Below, in pieces: positions 27,981-36,974 of a DNA stretch of 64,000 nt (position 1 is the first letter of the stretch; each line of letters begins with the position of its first letter). The stretch lies in NCBI GenBank assembly GCA_018333075.1, contig BORH01000005.1, forward strand, positions 186,001 through 250,000, read 5' to 3'. The notes below the pieces were generated by a model, which saw nothing but the letters and a program-made list of their open reading frames with translations, made no database searches and was not told the origin of the DNA. The DNA is from Heyndrickxia sporothermodurans (GTDB lineage Bacteria > Bacillota > Bacilli > Bacillales > Bacillaceae_C). The position numbers and the translations under genes are program-made.

Positions 27981-28841
27981 ATGCTTGACTATTTGAGAAG
28001 ACTATTGATTGTTTTGCTAATGGCATTGTGTGTCACGATTATTATTTTTGGTGGAAGAGCCCAAGCGGCAAATATAGATGTTAAAGAAGATACTCTTAAG
28101 TGGTCGTTTCCGGCAAAAGGAGAAATATCTGATGTTTTTGACTCAAGGGGTGGAATACATAAAGGTCTTGATATTGCTGGTAAGTTTAAATCTGCGGTTT
28201 ATGCAGTAGAAGCTGGAAAGGTGAGTCGTTCATATTACTCACAATCTTATGGGAATGTTGTTTTTATTCATCATTCAAATGGATACGAAACAATCTATGC
28301 ACATTTATATTCACGAACTGTTAATGAAGGAGATAAGGTAAAAAGAGGAGATAAAATAGGTTTAATGGGGAACACAGGAAATTCAACAGGAACCCATTTA
28401 CACTTTGAAGTGCATCAAGGTGAGTGGACCTTAGAAAAAGAAAATGCAATTGATCCATTTTTAGTATTTGGTAAAGGGGAAATTGGCCAGTTTGTATTTG
28501 CTCTAAATCATGATCCTTATGGTGTTGTAGATGTAGGAGGGAAAATAAAAGAAAGCCCTAGTACCACAACTAGTGATGTAAAACCCATCGCTGATGAAGA
28601 AATGATTTCAATAGAACCTAATAAAAAGGAAAAAATGCCAACGGAAATAAAAATCGTTCATAAACACTCTGTTCAAAGGAAGGGTAAAATATATACCGTT
28701 AAAACCGGGGATACATTAAGTAAAATCTCAAGAGAATATAAAATTTCGGTTAACCAATTACAGAAACAGAATAAAATAAAAAACAAAAATTTAATTTTTC
28801 CAAATCAAAAAATAATCATTAAAAGAAAAGCAAAAGGTTAA
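27981..28841 (+). CDS. M23 peptidoglycan endopeptidase with C-terminal LysM
   Basis: Secreted or membrane-anchored cell-wall hydrolase of 286 residues. A signal or anchor segment lies at about 7-29 (AQA before the mature part). The LytM/M23 zinc domain at about 40-160 has all ligands: His60 and Asp64 (HKGLD), His108 (YAHLY) and His141 in HLHFE. A linker rich in lysine, proline and threonine follows, and a LysM carbohydrate-binding domain ends the protein (about 235-283, YTVKTGDTLSKISREYKIS). It lies alone between rsiX and the riboflavin transporter. The complete active site argues for real hydrolase activity rather than a SpoIIQ-like inactive form. Role (growth or sporulation) cannot be told. 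Confidence 0.85.
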   Translation: MLDYLRRLLIVLLMALCVTIIIFGGRAQAANIDVKEDTLKWSFPAKGEISDVFDSRGGIHKGLDIAGKFKSAVYAVEAGKVSRSYYSQSYGNVVFIHHSNGYETIYAHLYSRTVNEGDKVKRGDKIGLMGNTGNSTGTHLHFEVHQGEWTLEKENAIDPFLVFGKGEIGQFVFALNHDPYGVVDVGGKIKESPSTTTSDVKPIADEEMISIEPNKKEKMPTEIKIVHKHSVQRKGKIYTVKTGDTLSKISREYKISVNQLQKQNKIKNKNLIFPNQKIIIKRKAKG

Positions 28842-28926
28842 TGTATAATTATCTCGAAATAAAAACATAATACTTCACAAAATAATCTGGATAGGATATA
28901 ATTTAATATGAAAATTTAATACGGTT

Positions 28927-29064
28927 CATCTTCGGGGCAGGGTGAAATTCCCGACCGGCGGTAATGAAGCAAAGTCAATTGTTTCTTAGCCCGCGAGCCT
29001 TGGTTTTTAGGCAGGATTTGGTGCGATTCCAAAGCCGACAGTACAGTCTGGATGGGAGAAGATG
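28927..29064 (+). ncRNA. FMN riboswitch (RFN element)
   Basis: Aptamer that binds flavin mononucleotide and shuts off the gene below. All hallmark segments are present: GGGGCAGGGTGAAATTCCCG, ACCGGCGGTA, AGCCCGCGAGCC, GGTGCGATTCC and GCCGACAGTACAGTC. Helix P1 is formed by CATCTTC (28927-28933) and GAAGATG (29058-29064). It lies upstream of ribU and is followed by a terminator hairpin at 29126. Confidence 0.96.
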
Positions 29065-29125
29065 GAGGTGCCAGTGTTCAAAAAATGCAGGTTTTGTGCA
29101 CTTATTTAAGCATGCCTTTAATTCT

Positions 29126-29155
29126 CCCTCAAGTTTATTACTTGAGGGTTTATTT
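29126..29155 (+). terminator. Riboswitch-controlled terminator before ribU
   Basis: CCCTCAAGT pairs with ACTTGAGGG (29126-29134 with 29140-29148), then TTTATTT. It lies 61 bases after the aptamer, and is itself enclosed by an outer pairing TAAGCATG/CATGCTTA (29107-29114 with 29163-29170). A further small hairpin (TGAGATGAATCTCA) lies just before the ribU ribosome site. This is the expression platform. Confidence 0.78.
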
Positions 29156-29218
29156 AATGATACATGCTTATGGCAGCTTTCTTCTGACATGAGATGAATC
29201 TCAAAAGGAGAGAGAAAT

Positions 29219-29791
29219 TTGAAGAAATTAAGTTTAAAAGCTTTTGTTAGTATCGCAATGTTGAGTAGTTTGGCATATGTATTAATGTTTATAAAATTTC
29301 CTGTATTGCCGATCTATTCGTATTTAACTGTCGACTTTAGCGATATACCTGCATTAATCGCAGCCCTTATTTTTGGACCTATTGGGGCGATAATCGTAGA
29401 GATTATTAAAAATTTATTGGATTACCTAACACATATTAGTGATGTTGGAATCCCAATTGGAAATGCAGCTAATCTAGTTGCAGGTTTATTGTTTGTTCTT
29501 CCAACTTATTTTGTTTTCAAAAGAATGAAAACAAAATTAGGGATGACTTATGCTCTCATTATTGGTACTGTTACAATGGCTGTTATAATGAGTATTCTAA
29601 ATTATTTTGTCATTTTACCAGCTTATTTAGCATTAATGCATTTTGATGTGGGAAATGTAAAAGATTATATTGTAGCAGGAATTTTACCATTTAATTTAAT
29701 TAAAGGTGCACTTGTTACTATTATTTTTATGGTTCTTTTTTCAAAGATGCAAAAATGGATAACTAAACAAGCTATTTTAAATAATAATTAA
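29219..29791 (+). CDS. ribU: Riboflavin transporter RibU (ECF S component)
   Basis: Substrate-binding membrane subunit (190 residues, about six helices) of an energy-coupling-factor importer for riboflavin, also known as FmnP or YpaA. The conserved start KLSLKAFVSIAMLSSLAYVLMF and LPIYSYLTVDFSDIPALIAA match the family. It would work with the shared EcfA-EcfA'-EcfT module encoded elsewhere. It starts with TTG behind AAGGAGAG. Control by the FMN riboswitch upstream is certain in kind. Confidence 0.93.
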   Translation: MKKLSLKAFVSIAMLSSLAYVLMFIKFPVLPIYSYLTVDFSDIPALIAALIFGPIGAIIVEIIKNLLDYLTHISDVGIPIGNAANLVAGLLFVLPTYFVFKRMKTKLGMTYALIIGTVTMAVIMSILNYFVILPAYLALMHFDVGNVKDYIVAGILPFNLIKGALVTIIFMVLFSKMQKWITKQAILNNN

Positions 29792-29827
29792 TAAAGGCAG
29801 GTGCCCTATGGCACCTGCCTTTATTAA
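29788..29827. terminator. Two-way terminator between ribU and fer
   Basis: An 18-bp perfect stem (29788-29805 with 29810-29827; core AAAGGCAGGTGCC) with loop CTAT. It serves ribU on plus and fer on minus. Confidence 0.9.
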
Positions 29828-29830
29828 TTA

Positions 29831-30100
<270 letters not shown>

Positions 30101-30290
30101 CTAGCCATTAAAAGCGACTATAAAAGATAATAACTGTATGACTCCACTCATAATAATAAAACTCATTAATGAACTTTTCAATAGATATAGTATATTTCAT
30201 AAATATGAAACCAAAAAATGATTGAAATTAACAATTAAGGTGGTATTCATGTTAAAATTAGACATAAAAAGACAAAAAGGAGTAAAAACA

Positions 30291-31346
30291 ATGACGTTTT
30301 TACAAGCCTTGCTTTTAATAAACATAAAAAAGATAAACGGATCTCGTACAATTTATTCGATATACCATTTAGTAAAAGGGAAAAAATCATCACAGACGAT
30401 TCAAGATTGTCACTTTTTTAAAATTGGCGTCTTTTTTCAAACATACCCTTCGATTGAAAGAAATGAGTTTAATGAGTTAATCTTGGATTTAGTAAAAAAA
30501 GAATTTATTTCACAACTAGGTGAAAATCAATTTTTTATTACTGAATTAGGGGAAAAAGAATTAACTCTTTTTTTTCAGCAAAACTCATTTCCAAAATATA
30601 TGAACGGATTAAAATATCAGGATATTGCTATTGCTTTTTGGAAACGAATTAGCTTATTAACCCAGGTACTCTCAAATGCTGTTCATGATGTGCAAAAGTA
30701 TTACCCTGTTCAAAGAGAGGAAGCAGTGCAAGAGTGGGTAAAATCCTTTTTGAGAGCGCAAAAATTTAACAAGACCCAACTTGCAACAGCATTATATAGT
30801 GAATTGAACTCTCTTTTTTTAAATGAAAATGCTTCGGAAAATCCAGAAATATTTATTATTCGATTGACTGGAAATGGACAATTCGGTAAAACAATTGACC
30901 AAGCTGCAGATCATTTTTTAATGGAATATACAGAGTATTGGTATCGTTTTGTTCACCTACTTCATTTTATGCTTGAAATGATCATTTTCCATTATTCTAA
31001 ATATCCGTTGCTATATTCAATTATTTCAGATATTCATCACCATATTGCTATGACCAATTCAAGTAAAGAGACTCTTCTTCTATTAAATAAAGGACATTCT
31101 ATATCGGAAGTAGCTTTAATGCGCAGACTGAAAAAAAGTACAATCGAGGATCATATTATTGAAATTGTACTAAATGATCCAAATTTTGATATCTCACCAT
31201 ATATTGAAAAAGAAGATGTTCATCGTATTATTTCAACAGCAAAAATAGTTAAACAAAAAAAATTAAAAGCAATTAAGGAAAGAATTGAACACGTATCTTA
31301 TTTCCAAATTAGATTAGTTTTAGCAAAGCAAGGGGTATGGCAATGA
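30291..31346 (+). CDS. ypbB: YpbB, helix-turn-helix protein linked to RecQ
   Basis: Protein of 351 residues; mostly helical. The C-terminal third contains a helix-turn-helix like that found at the end of some RecQ proteins (LLLNKGHSISEVALMRRLKKS, then TIEDHIIEIVL). It is always found before recS in Bacillus, suggesting that it acts with that helicase, but its role is unknown. AAAGGAG lies 8 bases before the ATG at 30291; earlier starts at 30222 and 30249 lack a ribosome site. Overlaps recS. Confidence 0.85.
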   Translation: MTFLQALLLINIKKINGSRTIYSIYHLVKGKKSSQTIQDCHFFKIGVFFQTYPSIERNEFNELILDLVKKEFISQLGENQFFITELGEKELTLFFQQNSFPKYMNGLKYQDIAIAFWKRISLLTQVLSNAVHDVQKYYPVQREEAVQEWVKSFLRAQKFNKTQLATALYSELNSLFLNENASENPEIFIIRLTGNGQFGKTIDQAADHFLMEYTEYWYRFVHLLHFMLEMIIFHYSKYPLLYSIISDIHHHIAMTNSSKETLLLLNKGHSISEVALMRRLKKSTIEDHIIEIVLNDPNFDISPYIEKEDVHRIISTAKIVKQKKLKAIKERIEHVSYFQIRLVLAKQGVWQ

Positions 31347-32791
31347 ATTTGTATGAGTTATTGAAAAAACATTTTGGCTTTCACTCTTTTCGTAAGGGTC
31401 AGGAAGAAGTCATTCGTTCAATTTTATCTGGACAACATACAATTTCAGTACTTCCAACTGGTACGGGAAAATCACTTTGTTATCAATTGCCAGGCTATAT
31501 ATTAAATGGGACGGTTATTATTGTTTCTCCGTTATTATCTCTCATGCAAGATCAAGTAGAGCATCTTAAAATAAATGGAGAAAAAAGAGTGGTTGCCTTA
31601 AATTCATTTTTAAATGTAAATGAACGAAAGAAAATTTTTCGATCATTATCAGAGTATCGATTTATTTATATTTCTCCAGAAATGCTTACTAATCAATTAT
31701 TATTACAAAGCTTAAAAAAACTAAAGGTATCATTATTTGTCGTAGATGAGGCACACTGTATTTCTCAATGGGGACATGATTTTAGACCAGATTATTTAAG
31801 GTTAAAAGAGATTCGCACTGTTCTTGGTAACCCAGTTACGTTAGCTTTAACTGCAACTGCAACTGAAGATGTGAGAAACGATATTATTCAATACCTAAAT
31901 CTAAAAAATGTAACTCAACTTATAAATTCTGTTGATCGACCTAATATTTCACTTGTTATAGAAGAGTTATCTAATAAAATGAACAAAATTAATAAGTTAC
32001 TGGAATTAGTTAAACAATTAAAAAAGCCTGGTATCATATATTTTTCAAGTAAAAGAACTTCTGAGGAAATGGCTATTTTACTTAGGAAAAAGGGTATAGC
32101 AAATGCAGCAGCTTATCATGGAGGAATGGATCAAGAGCAAAGAATATTGATCCAACAACAATTTTTAAATAATCAATTGCAGGTTATATGTGCTACTAGC
32201 GCATTTGGAATGGGAATAAATAAAGAAAATATTCGTTTTGTCATTCATTTTCATATGCCGTATCAAATCGAATCTTACCTTCAAGAAATCGGTAGAGCGG
32301 GAAGAGATGGAAATAAGAGCATTGCGATTCTATTATATACTCCGGGTGATGAATTTATTCCGTTACATATGTTTGAGAAAGAATTGCCATCGGATAATCA
32401 AATAGAGAAGTATTATTCGCTAAATATAAAAGGACATCATACGGCTGATTTAATGCTTTCTGATGTTCAATCACGTTTTTTATCATATTATAAAGGAATT
32501 TCTGAAAATAATAATGAATTAATTTTGAAAGTAAAAAGTATTAGAGATATAAGGATTAGGTATAAACAAGAAAAACTAAAAGAAATGTTGCATTGGATCA
32601 AAGAACATAGATGTCGAAGATTAGGTATTTTAGAGTATTTTAATGAGGTGCAGTCAATTCCATTAATGAGATGTTGTGATATTTGTGGCTTAAATATGAA
32701 TGATTTTCTCTCTAATGATCGAGAGTGGATAGAAAATGAAAAAATGAACTGGCAATCGATGTTAAGCAATTTATTGTTAAGAGGCGATTAG
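31343..32791 (+). CDS. recS: ATP-dependent DNA helicase RecQ family (RecS)
   Basis: Superfamily 2 helicase of 482 residues that unwinds DNA 3' to 5' in recombination and repair. Motif I PTGTGKS (near residue 41), motif II VVDEAHCISQWGHDFRPDY (near 133), motif III LALTATAT, motif VI QEIGRAGRDG (near 314). A short zinc motif ends the protein (RCRRLGILEYF, then CCDICG), but the HRDC domain of the longer RecQ is absent, as in B. subtilis RecS (YpbC). ATG at 31337 is two codons earlier; the AAGGGG site favours 31343. Confidence 0.92.
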   Translation: MNLYELLKKHFGFHSFRKGQEEVIRSILSGQHTISVLPTGTGKSLCYQLPGYILNGTVIIVSPLLSLMQDQVEHLKINGEKRVVALNSFLNVNERKKIFRSLSEYRFIYISPEMLTNQLLLQSLKKLKVSLFVVDEAHCISQWGHDFRPDYLRLKEIRTVLGNPVTLALTATATEDVRNDIIQYLNLKNVTQLINSVDRPNISLVIEELSNKMNKINKLLELVKQLKKPGIIYFSSKRTSEEMAILLRKKGIANAAAYHGGMDQEQRILIQQQFLNNQLQVICATSAFGMGINKENIRFVIHFHMPYQIESYLQEIGRAGRDGNKSIAILLYTPGDEFIPLHMFEKELPSDNQIEKYYSLNIKGHHTADLMLSDVQSRFLSYYKGISENNNELILKVKSIRDIRIRYKQEKLKEMLHWIKEHRCRRLGILEYFNEVQSIPLMRCCDICGLNMNDFLSNDREWIENEKMNWQSMLSNLLLRGD

Positions 32792-32792
32792 A

Positions 32793-33380
32793 ATGAGAAA
32801 AAATAAGCAAGCGGAAATTATTCAACAGCTAACAAAACGTGAATTGACTTTTCACTTATATGCTACTCAATTAGTCCTATTAACTATTTCGATTATTTCG
32901 GCTATATTTTTATTTAAGGACCTATCGACATTTTTCAATCTTTTTCGATTACAGTCAACTATCATTTCTATAGGACTTATTAGCGGAATCATTATCGTGC
33001 TCCTAGATGTCATATTAATGAAGATCGTACCTAATAATTATTATGATGATGGTGGTATCAATGAAAAGATCTTTTCTAATCGTTCTATTATGGAAATAGC
33101 CTTGCTTACAGCTGTAATAGCAATTTCAGAAGAGTTTCTTTTTCGTGGTGTCCTCCAAACCCATGTAGGTTTAATAATAGCTAGTATTATTTTCGCATTG
33201 GTCCATATAAGATATTGGGGTAATTGGTTTTTAATCATCAATATTTTAATTTTAAGTTTTTGGATAGGTTTTGTGTATGAAATATCAAATAACAATTTAA
33301 ATACTACGATAATGATGCATTTTATCATTGATTTTTTACTAGGTATCTTTTATAAATATAAAAATAAAAGAAGTTGTTAA
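32793..33380 (+). CDS. ypbD: CPBP-family intramembrane metalloprotease YpbD
   Basis: Membrane protein of 195 residues with about five segments. The CPBP (Abi, Rce1-like) motifs are present: ISEEFLFRGVLQ (glutamate pair, near residue 112), FALVHIRYWG (near 133) and the final MMHFIIDF (near 175). In this family the glutamates and histidines form a zinc-free or metal catalytic site for cleaving peptides in the membrane. It begins one base after recS. Substrate unknown. Confidence 0.87.
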   Translation: MRKNKQAEIIQQLTKRELTFHLYATQLVLLTISIISAIFLFKDLSTFFNLFRLQSTIISIGLISGIIIVLLDVILMKIVPNNYYDDGGINEKIFSNRSIMEIALLTAVIAISEEFLFRGVLQTHVGLIIASIIFALVHIRYWGNWFLIINILILSFWIGFVYEISNNNLNTTIMMHFIIDFLLGIFYKYKNKRSC

Positions 33381-33512
33381 TCTGGAGTGACTTGCTAAAA
33401 AAAGATTGATGATAAAAGATATATTCTTTTTTCTAGAAATGTTTCAAATGCAATTTTGAATTGGTTTGCTATCTCTAGAATAAAAGAATATCGGATAACG
33501 AGGTGGGGTAAT

Positions 33513-34268
33513 ATGGCAACAGATCCTTATAGTGATCAAGTTGAAAAATTAAGAAAAAGAATAGATAAGGTTTCTTCTGAAAGTAGTAAAGGAATTTCAG
33601 ATGCTGAAAATTCAAGTTCTTTGCCTTCAAGAAGTGAATTACATAGAAGTAAAAGGAAAAAGAAGAAAAAGAAAATTAAGTTTCCTTTATTAAGGGTATT
33701 ATTAATATTTTTTATTTTGCTCCCATTTATTAGCTTATATATCTATTCTGAGTATTTTAATAAAACATTTTTAAGTTTACCAAAAGAAAAGGCTACTGGA
33801 GAACAAATTTCTGTTGAAACCACAACCAATGAGAATGAAGATTCTGAAAAAATAGTTTCTAAGAAGAAAGAAAATAAGAAGGACCTATTAGTCAAAGATG
33901 AAAAAGTGAAAAAGAAAACGGAAAATACTAAAAAGAAAAAAGAAAATGGATCCACTCCAAAAAAAGAAGAATCTAAGAAAGAGAAAGTTGTAACCAAAGG
34001 AACAGTGAATAAATCAGCAACAAGTAATTCAGCAATAAGTAATTCAGCAACAAATAAATCAACAACAAATAATTCAACAACAAATGAAAACAATTCTTCT
34101 CAACAAAAAAAGGTAATTTATCATACCGTACAACCTAAAGAAACATTATTTAGTATCGCGATGAAGTACTATCATTCTCAAGCAGGAATTGATAAAATCA
34201 AACAATTTAATAGTATTACAAATGATGGGATAATGGTGGGGCAAGTATTGCAAATTCATTTACCATAA
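33513..34268 (+). CDS. ypbE: YpbE, membrane protein with extracellular LysM
   Basis: Protein of 251 residues. The cytoplasmic N terminus is rich in basic residues (RSKRKKKKKKIKF). One membrane span lies at about 56-75, followed by a long lysine-glutamate linker and a serine, asparagine and threonine repeat region (SATSNSAISNSATNKST). A LysM domain ends it (about 205-250, YHTVQPKETLFSIAMKYYHS). It is probably fixed to the wall from the membrane. An ORF start 19 codons earlier has no ribosome site; GAGGTGGGG serves 33513. Confidence 0.84.
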   Translation: MATDPYSDQVEKLRKRIDKVSSESSKGISDAENSSSLPSRSELHRSKRKKKKKKIKFPLLRVLLIFFILLPFISLYIYSEYFNKTFLSLPKEKATGEQISVETTTNENEDSEKIVSKKKENKKDLLVKDEKVKKKTENTKKKKENGSTPKKEESKKEKVVTKGTVNKSATSNSAISNSATNKSTTNNSTTNENNSSQQKKVIYHTVQPKETLFSIAMKYYHSQAGIDKIKQFNSITNDGIMVGQVLQIHLP

Positions 34269-34270
34269 TC

Positions 34271-34304
34271 AAAAAAAAGATAGCATGAGCTATCTTTTTT
34301 TTTG
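34271..34304 (+). terminator. Intrinsic terminator after ypbE
   Basis: A 14-bp stem made of an A run plus AGATAGC against GCTATCT plus a T run (34271-34284 with 34289-34302), loop ATGA. Located two bases after the stop. Confidence 0.9.
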
Positions 34305-34472
34305 TATATAAAAACCGATTTCTAAGTTAAAAATGTATTTTTCACTTTTAAATAGAACTTAATACTATTATTCCCTTTAGGTTTATAAAGAGGTTAATTG
34401 TGTAAGATTCATTATTTTTCAGACATATCAATCTGGACTGGCTCATAGGCTAATGGTAAGGGGGATGAAAGA

Positions 34473-34925
34473 ATGGATTCTTCGATTATGACACTAAAGT
34501 ACACAGATCAGGCTACAAAGCAAATGTTACAAAATCTTGTTGATAGAAAAATAAAATTTGAACGTCTTAAACAATTTCATATACTTTTATTATGGATAAG
34601 TGTATTTTATAGTTTTACATGCCTTTACCTAATGTATAATCATATTTTAAAGCCCTATTCCTATTCTTTTGCACATATTTTTTCGATTATTGTCGGCGAA
34701 AATAGGCATTTATTTTTCCTTTTTATTGCAATAGCTGCATTTGGAGCAACAAAAGTTTTATATGAGAAAAAAGAAAAAGCTGAGAAGGAATACCATGAAT
34801 TAAGATGTGAAATAATTGATCGAAGTAAAGATTTATGGAAAAATGAAGCATGGATTTCCAGAAATGTAATTTTTGAAATGATGAAAGCAAAATATAATAT
34901 CAATTTATATCATGAAAGTAAGTAA
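34473..34925 (+). CDS. ypbF: YpbF, DUF2663 membrane protein
   Basis: Protein of 150 residues with two membrane spans (about 35-58 and 75-96) and a charged helical C-terminal part (KEKAEKEYHELRCEIIDRS). Matches YpbF of B. subtilis by place and layout; function unknown. The ribosome site GGGGGATG is close to the ATG. It marks the left edge of the accessory stretch that follows. Confidence 0.78.
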   Translation: MDSSIMTLKYTDQATKQMLQNLVDRKIKFERLKQFHILLLWISVFYSFTCLYLMYNHILKPYSYSFAHIFSIIVGENRHLFFLFIAIAAFGATKVLYEKKEKAEKEYHELRCEIIDRSKDLWKNEAWISRNVIFEMMKAKYNINLYHESK

Positions 34926-34971
34926 ATACACGACTGATGATTTTGCGAATTTTAAAAGCATATCCCAAAAT

Positions 34972-35541
34972 TTAAAATACCTTTTTCTTACCTCGTTCTT
35001 CTTTTAGTATTTCTACAGCTTCTCGAAATCGTTGTGAATGTATAATTTCACGTTCTCGTAAAAATCTTAGACTATCATTAATATCAGGATCATCGCTCAT
35101 ATTAATGATCCATTGGTAAGTAGCTCTAGCTTTTTCTTCTGCCGCAATATCTTCATAGAGATCGGCAATAGGATCTCCTTTAGCTTGAATGTAAGTTGCT
35201 GTCCAAGGAGCGCCTCCAGCATTTTCATAAAATAGAGCTTTTTCATGATTTGCATAATGAGCACCTAGACCTGCTTCCTTCAATTGATCTGGTGTGGCAT
35301 CTTTTGTGAGCTTATAAACCATGGTAGCAATCATTTCAAGATGAGCAAATTCTTCAGTTCCAATATCAGTTAATAAACCAATAACTTTATCTGGAATTGT
35401 ATACCTTTGATTCAAATATCTGAGTGCAGCTGCTAATTCCCCATCAGCACCTCCATACTGTTCAATAAGAAACTTAGCAAGCATTGGGTTACATTGGCTT
35501 ACTTTTACTGGATATTGGAGTTTTTTTTCATAAACCCACAT
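34972..35541 (-). CDS. cotJC: Spore coat protein CotJC (manganese catalase-like)
   Basis: Ferritin-like protein of 189 residues of the manganese catalase family. Metal ligands: EL near residue 35 (GADGELAAALRYL), TEEFAHLEM (near 65) and EEKARATYQW, EREIIHSQRF in the second half. In B. subtilis it is part of an inner spore coat complex with CotJA. Last of the three genes on the minus strand; the ribosome site is GAAGGAG. Confidence 0.94.
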   Translation of the reverse strand: MWVYEKKLQYPVKVSQCNPMLAKFLIEQYGGADGELAAALRYLNQRYTIPDKVIGLLTDIGTEEFAHLEMIATMVYKLTKDATPDQLKEAGLGAHYANHEKALFYENAGGAPWTATYIQAKGDPIADLYEDIAAEEKARATYQWIINMSDDPDINDSLRFLREREIIHSQRFREAVEILKEERGKKKVF

Positions 35542-35587
35542 TCGTGTTATTCACTCCTTCAAATTACTATTTTATGATAATTGCTAT

Positions 35588-35851
35588 CTATACTTGCCAT
35601 GGCCAAGGAGCATTTTTCCATTCCCAAGGAAATTGTGAATAGCTATAGCCAAAATTCGTTAATGCACCAAAACGTTCTTCAAATTCTTTTTTTATTTTTT
35701 TTCTTTGCTGAATAGATAAATTATATTGTTGAACTGCGTCCTTATCACCAGGATGAGTATCTAAATATAATGTTAATTCAACAATGACAAAATCGATTGC
35801 TTGTAAATCTTCAAGAATTTTATAATACTCTGGTGGTACTTGCGACGTCAT
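35588..35851 (-). CDS. cotJB: Spore coat protein CotJB
   Basis: Small helical protein of 87 residues of the CotJB family. DFVIVELTLYLDTHPGDKDAV and the tryptophan-rich end FPWEWKNAPWPWQV are typical. The upstream in-frame GTG at 35860 overlaps the cotJA stop and has no room for a ribosome site; AAGGGAG lies 8 bases before the ATG at 35851 and gives the usual length. It is needed for CotJC to enter the coat, by the B. subtilis model. Confidence 0.92.
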   Translation of the reverse strand: MTSQVPPEYYKILEDLQAIDFVIVELTLYLDTHPGDKDAVQQYNLSIQQRKKIKKEFEERFGALTNFGYSYSQFPWEWKNAPWPWQV

Positions 35852-35856
35852 ATTTT

Positions 35857-36075
35857 TCACTCCCTTGCTCTTTCATATGGACTAAAGTATGGATCATATA
35901 AAGGTTTCCATAATGTTCCTTTTTGTAGAGCTTCGTGTGGCAAGAATTGTGGTAGATTCGGTGGTTGAAAACCAAGGTACAAGTTAGGTGGTGTTGAGTA
36001 CGTTTTTTCTCTTATCGGTGGGCAAGGATCAAAAGGACTAATATATGGTTTATATCTTTTGTAAAATGAAGGCAT
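35857..36075 (-). CDS. cotJA: Spore coat-associated protein CotJA
   Basis: Proline- and tyrosine-rich protein of 72 residues. SPFDPCPPI (near residue 14) and YSTPPNLYLGFQPPNLPQF are hallmarks. An ATG two codons earlier touches the AGGAGGA ribosome site, so the ATG at 36075 is used. First gene of cotJABC; a good sigma-E promoter lies 31 bases upstream. The cluster lies at another locus in B. subtilis. Confidence 0.92.
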   Translation of the reverse strand: MPSFYKRYKPYISPFDPCPPIREKTYSTPPNLYLGFQPPNLPQFLPHEALQKGTLWKPLYDPYFSPYERARE

Positions 36076-36105
36076 CTTCATTCCTCCTTTTTATTTCATC
36101 GTTTA

Positions 36106-36134
36106 ATTTTATGGGCACAATTAGTCCAACATGC
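36106..36134 (-). promoter_or_regulatory. Sigma-E promoter of cotJABC
   Basis: On the minus strand GCATGTT (36134-36128), a 14-base spacer and CATAAAAT (36113-36106) match the mother-cell sigma-E consensus (KMATATT and CATACAMT) at 6 of 7 and 7 of 8 positions. cotJ is a sigma-E operon in B. subtilis. Confidence 0.7.
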
Positions 36135-36255
36135 GAAAAAATAATTGGGATTATTTACATACATCATTATGAGGAATTTTTACATTTTATAAAGGGAATT
36201 TTTCGAAGTTTGTTGAAATATACATATATATGATTTTAATACATGAGGTGATGAT

Positions 36256-36891
36256 ATGTTTGCAAAAAATATTATGATTCCAAAAGCACGCTGTTTTTAT
36301 GTAAATGCTGAAGATTCATTAGAACATGCTTTAGAAGTACTTAGATCTAAAAAAGTGGATGGATTACCAGTTTTAAGTGGGGATGAATATGTTGGTATGA
36401 TTACTCATTACCATATCTATAAAAGTTATTTTCACTCACAAATGCCAAAAGAGGAGTTTCTTCAAAATACTAAAGTAAAGGAAATTGCAACACATCAAGA
36501 AATTTTCTTCCAGGGAACTGAGATTTTTGAAAACACTTTAGTTGAGTTAAAGGACTTCCCATTATTTGCTGTTGTGGATGAAACAAGAAAATTTCTAGGT
36601 GTTGTGACAAGATTTGATGTAATTGAACAATTCCAAAGTGCCTTTGGTATTAAACGTCCAGGAATTCGTATCGCATTTAGTTCTGTTGAGGTTGAAGGCA
36701 GGATTGCCAGATTGGCAAATATCATTCAGCAATACCATGAATCAGTTATTTCTCTTGTTACATTTGATGAAACAGATAAATTAGTTAGACGAATTATTTT
36801 GAAAATCGAAAAACGAGATAATATAAATAAGTTTATTACAAGTCTAGAAGAATCCGGATTTCGTGTTTTGAATATTACTGAAGATGAATGA
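36256..36891 (+). CDS. CBS-domain pair protein with C-terminal ACT-like domain
   Basis: Soluble protein of 211 residues. Two CBS motifs (about 8-60: EDSLEHALEVLRSKKVDGLPVL; about 75-125: FPLFAVVDETRKFLGVVTRFDVI) usually bind adenosine nucleotides. The last 75 residues (GRIARLANIIQQYHESVISL, then a second strand-rich part) look like an ACT-type regulatory domain, the architecture of AcuB-like proteins. No catalytic domain is attached. The target is unknown. The ribosome site is GAGGTGATG. Divergent from cotJABC and followed by a strong terminator. Confidence 0.8.
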   Translation: MFAKNIMIPKARCFYVNAEDSLEHALEVLRSKKVDGLPVLSGDEYVGMITHYHIYKSYFHSQMPKEEFLQNTKVKEIATHQEIFFQGTEIFENTLVELKDFPLFAVVDETRKFLGVVTRFDVIEQFQSAFGIKRPGIRIAFSSVEVEGRIARLANIIQQYHESVISLVTFDETDKLVRRIILKIEKRDNINKFITSLEESGFRVLNITEDE

Positions 36892-36899
36892 TAAATGGT

Positions 36900-36930
36900 G
36901 CCTCCCTAAAAAAAGGGGGGGCTTTTTTTG
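36900..36930 (+). terminator. Intrinsic terminator after the CBS gene
   Basis: GCCTCCC pairs with GGGGGGC (36900-36906 with 36916-36922), with an A-rich loop, then seven Ts. Confidence 0.85.
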
Positions 36931-36974
36931 TAAGATAAGAAAATATAATTTTTTTGAGTATAAATTATGAAAAA

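Noticed and set aside
28964-29197. Frames of 71 and 77 codons on both strands in the ribU leader
   Set aside because: They lie inside the FMN riboswitch and its terminator; conserved RNA elements explain the sequence.
33968-34092. Asparagine, serine and threonine-rich stretch of ypbE considered as a frameshift or foreign insert
   Set aside because: The frame stays open into a normal LysM domain; low-complexity linkers are usual in wall-spanning proteins.
36045-36233. 62-codon plus-strand frame in the cotJA-CBS gap
   Set aside because: It overlaps the start of cotJA and its sigma-E promoter on the other strand and has no ribosome site.
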